From the NCBI RefSeq assembly GCF_001267885.1, contig NZ_CP012382.1, positions 2,467,001 through 2,531,000 on the forward strand: a DNA stretch of 64,000 nt, given 5' to 3'. Position numbers and translations under genes: made by a program. The stretch is from Streptomyces ambofaciens ATCC 23877 (lineage in GTDB: Bacteria > Actinomycetota > Actinomycetes > Streptomycetales > Streptomycetaceae). How positions within the stretch are numbered: the stretch's first letter is position 1; the number at the start of each line of letters is the position of its first letter. Below the pieces are notes generated by a model that did no database searches, had not been told where the DNA came from, and saw only the letters and a list, made by a program, of their open reading frames with translations. Below, piece by piece: positions 59,208-64,000 of this stretch.

Positions 59208-59564
59208 GTGGCTACGACCTATGACTTCCCCAGTGACCTCCTCGCCGGTCAGGAGGAACTGCACCAGGTCCGGGCCGAGCTGACGGCCCTGCTGAAGAGA
59301 CTCCCCTGGTCCGTCGAGCCACTCGACGGCTTCAGCGACGACAACGGCTGGCGCAAGGTCGAGCGCCCGGCCTCCCCCGGCTGGTCGGCGGACGAGCAGG
59401 CCGAGGTGGAGAAGCTCCGGCGGCGCGAGCGCGAACTCGCCGTGTTCGTCAGCACCCACCGCTACTGGGCGCAGATCACCGGCCCCGACCAGGTGGACGC
59501 CCGCTCGGAGCTGAAGCGGGCCCATGACGCCCCGCCCGGCGACGCCCCGGCGGCGGAGGCGTGA
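59208..59564 (+). CDS. Conserved hypothetical, helical
   Basis: Cytosolic protein of 118 aa with no family that I can name. It is helical with a Trp-rich middle (ALLKRLPWSVEPLDGFSDDN, GWRKVERPASPGWSADEQAE) and a coiled-coil stretch (VEKLRRRERELAVFVSTHRY). Such proteins are conserved in streptomycetes at this place next to a tRNA gene. GTG start at 59208 with a weak ribosome binding site. A strong hairpin (59611-59646) lies after it. Confidence 0.78.
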   Translation: MATTYDFPSDLLAGQEELHQVRAELTALLKRLPWSVEPLDGFSDDNGWRKVERPASPGWSADEQAEVEKLRRRERELAVFVSTHRYWAQITGPDQVDARSELKRAHDAPPGDAPAAEA

Positions 59565-59610
59565 GACGGACGGGACGGACACCGCCCCGAGGCGGCCTCG
59601 GCGCGGACAC

Positions 59611-59646
59611 GCGAAAGGCCCCCGGAAGATCTCCGGGGGCCTTCGC
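59611..59646. terminator. Strong hairpin terminator near tRNA-Val
   Basis: The stem GCGAAAGGCCCCCGGA (59611-59626) pairs with TCCGGGGGCCTTCGC (59632-59646) with one unpaired A and a 5-nt loop. It lies 27 bp after the tRNA 3' end on the minus strand and also follows the plus-strand hypothetical gene, so it can serve both. Confidence 0.85.
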
Positions 59647-59672
59647 ACCGACGACGACGGCGCCGGTCCTGG

Positions 59673-59744
<72 letters not shown>

Positions 59745-59962
59745 AGGACGAGTCGACAGCCTACATGGCCCCCGGCGGTGCGCCGCAACGCGCGGGGGGC
59801 TCGGGACCGCGGGCGGGGGGTTATCCCCACCCCCGATCCGCCGGTGACCCGGATCCCGCCGGGGCCCGCCGCTCCGTACGGTCGAGGAGTCTCGCCGCAC
59901 CGGGTCCCGCACCGCGGATCGTCCCGGTGGCGCCTCGTCGTCCGTCCTTGGGGGAAACCGTC

Positions 59963-60733
59963 ATGTCCCGCCGCATCCTTCCGGTCCGCGCGCTCGCCAC
60001 CGCCGGAGCCGTCGCCGTCCTCGTCGCCGGCCTCGGCGCCTGCGCCTCCGCCGACGAGGACAAGGACCCCGACCACCGCACCTTCGCCTTCCAGGGCTCC
60101 ACGCTGACCATCGACGCCGACGACTCCGGGCTGGAGATCGTGGCCGCCGACGGCAACCCGTCCGGCAAGGCCGAGGTGACCAGGTGGTTCCAGGGCTCGG
60201 TCGCCATCGGCTCCGACCCGGAGGTGACCTGGAGCATGGACGGCGACCGGCTGAAGCTGCGGACGCACTGCACCGGAGTGGTCGCCGACTGCGCCACCAA
60301 GCACCGCGTCGAGGTGCCGCGCGGCGTCGCCGTCAAGGTGAGGTCCGACGACGGCAGCGTGCGGGCACACGGCTTCCGGGACGGCCTGGAGATCCGTACG
60401 GCGGACGGGTCGGTGCGCGTCAGCGACTCCTCCGGGCCGCTGGAGATGCACAGCGACGACGGTTCGCTGCGCGCGGACGTCTCCGCCCGGCAGGTGAAGG
60501 CGTCGACCCGGGACGGCTCGGTCCGCCTGGTGCTCGCGACCGTGCCGGACCTGGTCGAGACCCGCAGCGACGACGGCTCCGTGACCGTCTCCCTGCCCCG
60601 GGAGACCTACAAGGTGTCCGCCGAGAGCGACGACGGCTCGGTCGACGTGTCCGTGCCCCGGGACGACGCGAGCTCCCACGTGGTGAACGCGCGGACCCAG
60701 GACGGCGAAGTCACGGTCCGAACCGCGAACTGA
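59963..60733 (+). CDS. DUF4097-type lipoprotein (beta-repeat)
   Basis: Exported lipoprotein of 256 aa. Lipobox LGAC with Cys near residue 26 after a hydrophobic signal (ATAGAVAVLVAGLGAC). The mature part is a DUF4097-like right-handed beta-solenoid with short repeats of SDDGSV type (VKVRSDDGSVRAHG, EIRTADGSVRVSDSSG, EMHSDDGSLRADV, SESDDGSVDVSVP). These proteins bind or shield envelope components, and their function is unknown. ATG at 59963 with GGGGGA 7 nt upstream; a longer frame upstream is not credible. Confidence 0.9.
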   Translation: MSRRILPVRALATAGAVAVLVAGLGACASADEDKDPDHRTFAFQGSTLTIDADDSGLEIVAADGNPSGKAEVTRWFQGSVAIGSDPEVTWSMDGDRLKLRTHCTGVVADCATKHRVEVPRGVAVKVRSDDGSVRAHGFRDGLEIRTADGSVRVSDSSGPLEMHSDDGSLRADVSARQVKASTRDGSVRLVLATVPDLVETRSDDGSVTVSLPRETYKVSAESDDGSVDVSVPRDDASSHVVNARTQDGEVTVRTAN

Positions 60734-60804
60734 CCGGCCCGTGTGTTCGTCCCTTACGGGTGGGAGAATGGACCCGGGCAGGACGGACGACACGGGAGAG
60801 GGAT

Positions 60805-62211
60805 GTGACGGCGACACCATCGCAGCCGTACTCGCCGATGGTGCCGCGCGCGCGGCGCCTGCCGCACCGCTCCCGCCGGCGTCGCCCGCCCGGCGCCCTC
60901 CGGGACACCCTCACCCTCGTGGGGCTGCCGTTCCTCGCCGCGCTCGCGCTGCCCGCCGCGTTCGCCGGGGGCGGCACCCGGCGCTGGTTCGGCGGACGGG
61001 CCGAGAGCCAGCGGGCCGAGGCGCAGGCCGCGAAGGACGACGCGGCGGCCGCCTTCTACGAGCTGGACACCGCCCAGCGGGACCTGCGGATCTCGGTCGA
61101 GACGATCGCGGCCGTCGACGCCTCCCCCGCCGCCCGGCGCGCGGTCACCGCCTTCGAGGCGCTCGGCCGGCGCATCGACGAGGTCAGCCACCAGTACATC
61201 GACGCCGTCGACGCCCACGACCTGGACCGGGACGACCTGGAGGCGTCCGCCGCCTCCCGCGCCCGTGACGACCTGACCGCCGCCAGGACCGAACTCGGCC
61301 GGGTCAAGCAGGAACTGGACCGCTTCGCCGAGGGACTCGGCCCGCTGCTCGGCAAGGCCGAGACCCAACTGGCCCGGCTGGCGCCCGCCGTCGAACGCGC
61401 CCGGCAGGCCCTCCTCGCCGCCTCCGACGCCCTCGACACCGCACGGGAGGCCGGGCTGCGGGCGGACGACCTCGCCGCCCGGCTCGCCGCCCTGGGGCCG
61501 GAACTCACCCGGCTGAACCAGGGCGCCGGCCGGCACGGTGTGCCCCAGACCCTCGAACGGGCCGAACGAGTCACCCGGGAGGCCGAGTCGGTCCGCGCCG
61601 AGGCCGAGCGGCTGCCGGAGCGAGCCGCCGAGATCGATCACCGTCTGGTCTCCCTGCGCACCCGCGCCCAGGCCCTGACCACCCGCAGCGAACAGGTCGA
61701 GCCGGTGCTGAGCGAGCTGCGTCGGCGCTTCACCGCCGCGTGCTGGCAGGACCTCCAGCACGTGCCGGACCAGGCCGGGGAGTCGGTCCGGCAGGCCGAG
61801 CGGAAACTGGCCGAGGCCCGGACCGCCCGCGACGAACAGCGCTGGCCGGACGCCACCGCTCTGCTGTCGACCGTACGGGCGCTGCTGAACGCGACCGACG
61901 AGGCCGTCTCCGCCGCCGGTGACCGGCTGGGGCGGCTGAACGCGGTGCAGAAGAACCCCGAGCAGGAGATCGAACGCACCCGCTTCGCGATCCGTGACGC
62001 CCAGCGCCTGGCCATGGCGGGCCGCAACACCCCCGACCCCCGGCACGCGCGCCCCCTGGACGAGGCCGTGGCCCGGCTGGAGCGGGCGATCACCACGCTG
62101 GAGGGACGGCACCCCGACTACTGGCACTTCCTGACCGAGACGGAGGGGGTCCGGCACACGGTGGCCGACGTGGTGGCCGGTATCCGGGAGGAACGCGGAG
62201 CCGGCCACTGA
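60805..62211 (+). CDS. Membrane-anchored coiled-coil protein
   Basis: Protein of 468 aa. Residues 1-32 are basic and Pro-rich, followed by a span (TLTLVGLPFLAALALPAAFA, about 37-57) and a long helical/coiled-coil region (about 70-450) with heptad-like Leu/Ala/Glu patterns (LTAARTELGRVKQELDRFAE, ERARQALLAASDALDTAREA, RQAERKLAEARTARDEQRWP). No enzyme motif. GTG at 60805 behind GGGAGAGGG. It resembles actinobacterial surface or cell-division-associated coiled-coil proteins in general form only. The 257 bp after it hold a repeat. Confidence 0.8.
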   Translation: MTATPSQPYSPMVPRARRLPHRSRRRRPPGALRDTLTLVGLPFLAALALPAAFAGGGTRRWFGGRAESQRAEAQAAKDDAAAAFYELDTAQRDLRISVETIAAVDASPAARRAVTAFEALGRRIDEVSHQYIDAVDAHDLDRDDLEASAASRARDDLTAARTELGRVKQELDRFAEGLGPLLGKAETQLARLAPAVERARQALLAASDALDTAREAGLRADDLAARLAALGPELTRLNQGAGRHGVPQTLERAERVTREAESVRAEAERLPERAAEIDHRLVSLRTRAQALTTRSEQVEPVLSELRRRFTAACWQDLQHVPDQAGESVRQAERKLAEARTARDEQRWPDATALLSTVRALLNATDEAVSAAGDRLGRLNAVQKNPEQEIERTRFAIRDAQRLAMAGRNTPDPRHARPLDEAVARLERAITTLEGRHPDYWHFLTETEGVRHTVADVVAGIREERGAGH

Positions 62212-62247
62212 CCACCGGGCGACGGCCGCCGGGCCACCGACCGCCCG

Positions 62248-62410
62248 TCCGCCCGGCGTGCTGCCCCACCCGGCCTGCTGTCCCGCCCGGCGGGCTGTCC
62301 CCGCCCGGCCTGCTGCCCCGCCCGGCGGGCTGTCCCGCCCGGCCAGGGTCACCCCGCCGGACCGAGGTCCCCGCCGGACCGAGGTCCCCGCCGGACCGGA
62401 CGTCCCCCAG
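62248..62410. repeat. Short tandem repeats before the FmdB gene
   Basis: Non-coding tract with imperfect copies of a roughly 21-bp unit (CCCGCCCGGCGGGCTGTCC and similar, 62264-62345) followed by two and a half copies of a 17-bp unit (CCGCCGGACCGAGGTCC at 62354 and 62371). Confidence 0.75.
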
Positions 62411-62468
62411 CCGGCCGGGGTTTCCCCGCCGGAGCTGCCTGCCCGGCCCGGCCGGTTAACCTGTGCGC

Positions 62469-62696
62469 ATGCCTCGCTACGAGTACCGCTGCCGGACCTG
62501 CGGCGACACCTTCGAACTGAGCCGCCCCATGGCCGAGTCCTCCGCCCCCGCCGCCTGCCCGGGGGGCCACGACGACACGGTGAAGCTGCTGTCGACGGTC
62601 GCGGTCGGCGGCTCGACCTCCGCGCCCGCCCCGGCGCCCTCGTCGGGCGGCGGCGGAGGAGGCGGCGGCTGCTGCGGCGGAGGCTGCTGCGGCTGA
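62469..62696 (+). CDS. FmdB-family zinc-ribbon protein
   Basis: Protein of 75 aa of the FmdB/CxxC_CxxC_SSSS family: MPRYEYRCRTCGDTFELSRP at the start with the CxxC pair, then AACPGGHDD as the second half of the ribbon, in which the usual second Cys of the pair is replaced by Gly-Gly-His. The C terminus is Gly/Cys-rich (GGGGCCGGGCCG). Transcriptional regulation or metal handling has been suggested for the family. ATG at 62469, with an alternative start 6 bp upstream. The gap to the next gene is 290 bp and shows no gene. Confidence 0.88.
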   Translation: MPRYEYRCRTCGDTFELSRPMAESSAPAACPGGHDDTVKLLSTVAVGGSTSAPAPAPSSGGGGGGGGCCGGGCCG

Positions 62697-62986
62697 CCGC
62701 CCCGCCCGGGCGACGGGCCCCAGTGGCGCGGACCGCAGGTGCCGCGCCGGCTCACCCTCCGGTTCCACCCCGCCGAATAATCCCGGCACGGCGAGGAACA
62801 CGAGAGGGAAGCCGTCCAACCGCCGAGGCCGATCGAACCGGAGTCCTCCATGCCGTACAGCCCGAAGGTGCCGCACCCGAGGCCGATCCCGGCCGTCGGC
62901 GTCCTCGCCCCGGCCGTCGGTTGCGGCAGTAGGTCTCGCGGCCGTCCTCAGGCTCCCTTCAGCTGCGGTTTCCTAGCGTGGTCGGC

Positions 62987-63832
62987 ATGACAGCCAGCGC
63001 AGTGCAGACGGCCGCGGGCAGCGGTGCGGCACCGGAGTGGATCAACGACCTCATGGACGGGCTGGGCGCGCCGGGCGCCGGCCTGGCCATCGCTCTGGAG
63101 AACCTCTTCCCTCCCCTGCCGAGCGAGGTGATCCTGCCGCTCGCCGGGTTCGCGGCCAGTTCCGGCCGGATGAACCTGATCGCCGTCCTGCTGTGGACGA
63201 CGGCGGGCTCGGTGATCGGCGCGCTCGCGCTGTACGGGATCGGCGCCCTGCTCGGCCGGGACCGGACGGTGGCGATCGCGGGCAAGCTGCCGCTGGTGAA
63301 GGTGTCCGACATCGAGAAGACGGAGGCGTGGTTCCTGAAGCACGGGACCAAGGCCGTCTTCTTCGGCCGGATGATCCCGATCTTCCGCAGCCTGATCTCC
63401 GTACCGGCGGGTGTGGAGCGGATGCGGCTGCCCGTCTTCCTCGGCCTGACCACGCTGGGCAGTGCGATCTGGAACACCGTGTTCGTGCTCGCGGGTTACG
63501 CGCTCGGGGACAACTGGTCCCAGGTGTCCGGCATCGCCTCCACGTACTCGAAGGTGATCCTCGCGGTCGCCGCCCTGGCGCTGCTGGTCTTCGTCGGCAT
63601 GCGACTGATGCGCCCGGGCGCCGGTCACCGCAGGCGGGGCGACGGACGAGGCCGCGGGCAGGACGTACGCCGCCCGGCCGACGACGACGACCGCTCCGGC
63701 ACCGGTGACGGTGCCGGGGACCAGGACGCCGCCGGCCGGGACGCCGGGGTCAGCGGGCCGGACGCGCCGCGTGCAGGAACTCCCGCAGGATCCGCTCACC
63801 GGCCAGCACACCGCGCTCGGGCAAGGCGCTGA
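62987..63832 (+). CDS. DedA-family membrane protein
   Basis: Integral membrane protein of 281 aa, DedA/VTT family; roles proposed for the family include undecaprenyl-phosphate recycling and envelope homeostasis. Core: IALENLFPPLPSEVILPLAG near residues 35-54, the Gly-rich GSVIGALALYGIGALLGR, and FFGRMIPIFRSLISVPAG with the conserved Arg, followed by WNTVFVLAGYALG. The last 75 residues are a low-complexity, charged and Gly/Asp/Arg-rich tail that overlaps the convergent HAD gene by 83 bp. ATG at 62987. Confidence 0.92.
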   Translation: MTASAVQTAAGSGAAPEWINDLMDGLGAPGAGLAIALENLFPPLPSEVILPLAGFAASSGRMNLIAVLLWTTAGSVIGALALYGIGALLGRDRTVAIAGKLPLVKVSDIEKTEAWFLKHGTKAVFFGRMIPIFRSLISVPAGVERMRLPVFLGLTTLGSAIWNTVFVLAGYALGDNWSQVSGIASTYSKVILAVAALALLVFVGMRLMRPGAGHRRRGDGRGRGQDVRRPADDDDRSGTGDGAGDQDAAGRDAGVSGPDAPRAGTPAGSAHRPAHRARARR

Positions 63833-64000
63833 TCGCCGGGGCCGTCCAGTCGGAGTCGGCCAGCTCCCCGTGGCCGGGGCGCCATCCGCGGTCCGCGACG
63901 AGGAGCAGGTCGGCGTCGAGGAGAGAGTCGCCGGCGGCGAGGGTGAGATCCGCGCCGGTGCGGCGGGCGACCTCGCGCACGGCGGCGCTCTTGGTGAGCG
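63750..64000 (-). CDS. HAD-family hydrolase (5' end beyond window)
   Basis: Only the last 83 or so codons are in the window; the start lies past 64000. The visible part contains AGDSLLDADLLLVADRGW, the HAD motif IV region (GDSxxD) of the sucrose-phosphatase/Cof-like type, then HGELADSDWTAPAISALPER and a helical end EFLHAARPAR. Similar HAD proteins occur with tellurium-resistance type (Ter) genes in actinobacteria, which cannot be tested here. Its 3' end overlaps the tail of the DedA gene. Confidence 0.75.
   Translation of the reverse strand, partial: LTKSAAVREVARRTGADLTLAAGDSLLDADLLLVADRGWRPGHGELADSDWTAPAISALPERGVLAGERILREFLHAARPAR

Overview
The window is chromosomal DNA from a Streptomyces. 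It has very high GC content with strong third-position GC bias, many GTG and a few TTG starts, twin-arginine and lipoprotein exports, and typical streptomycete families (DUF397/DUF5753 pairs, SCO2322-type proteins, a CBM2 xylanase/esterase pair, a bifunctional RNase HI/acid phosphatase). From memory the gene order follows the S. coelicolor region around SCO2286-SCO2370, with local insertions such as the RTX and LPMO genes. This is core chromosome rather than an obvious mobile island. I saw no transposases, integrases, prophage genes or CRISPR arrays.

Region by region. 1-6.3 kb: the C-terminally cut PhoD phosphatase, SDR, SnoaL-like, DoxX and MazG-like genes, and the axeA-xlnB xylan operon with CGAAA-type operators. 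6.5-11 kb: the RNase P RNA gene overlapping the tail of an EamA transporter, an AraC regulator, a MerR regulator, yaaA and eda. 11-16.7 kb: the Nif3 / zinc-ribbon / RNase HI-phosphatase operon, a propeller-like protein, a small basic protein and a MaoC hydratase. 17-25 kb: a two-component system split by a repeat, two divergent MFS transporters (one fused to a carboxypeptidase-regulatory-like domain), a methyltransferase, an amidase and membrane proteins.

26-36 kb is the most coherent biology. A KstR-like TetR gene with a perfect KstR-type operator faces a glycosyltransferase/methyltransferase/alpha-barrel operon. After the regulator comes a cobalamin riboswitch heading a five-gene, overlapping operon. 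That operon encodes a secreted, membrane-anchored alpha-barrel protein, a second anchored beta-type protein, and EcfT, a fused EcfA-A' and an S component. I read this as a B12 uptake system with a two-part surface capture device that resembles the two domains of vertebrate intrinsic factor.

36-48 kb: an RTX-like secreted protein, an LPMO with a CebR box, a GlxA-type regulator facing an isochorismatase-like hydrolase, an ATPase/XRE/DUF397 triad, two polytopic glycosyltransferase-like proteins (one fused to PAP2), an MHS-type transporter and an FHA protein. 48-64 kb: a pair of envelope proteins with 33-bp repeats, GNAT enzymes, a zinc-ribbon/peptidoglycan-binding membrane protein, a HAD phosphatase, a GDT1 manganese exporter under a yybP-ykoY riboswitch, a secreted HNH nuclease, a second PhoD-like phosphatase, a DoxX gene behind a CebR box and an iron box, two DedA-type proteins, tRNA-Val(UAC), a DUF4097 lipoprotein, a coiled-coil membrane protein, an FmdB zinc ribbon and a truncated HAD gene at the end.

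All calls come from reading motifs and translations by eye; no searches were run. Start sites are choices based on ribosome binding sites and family length.
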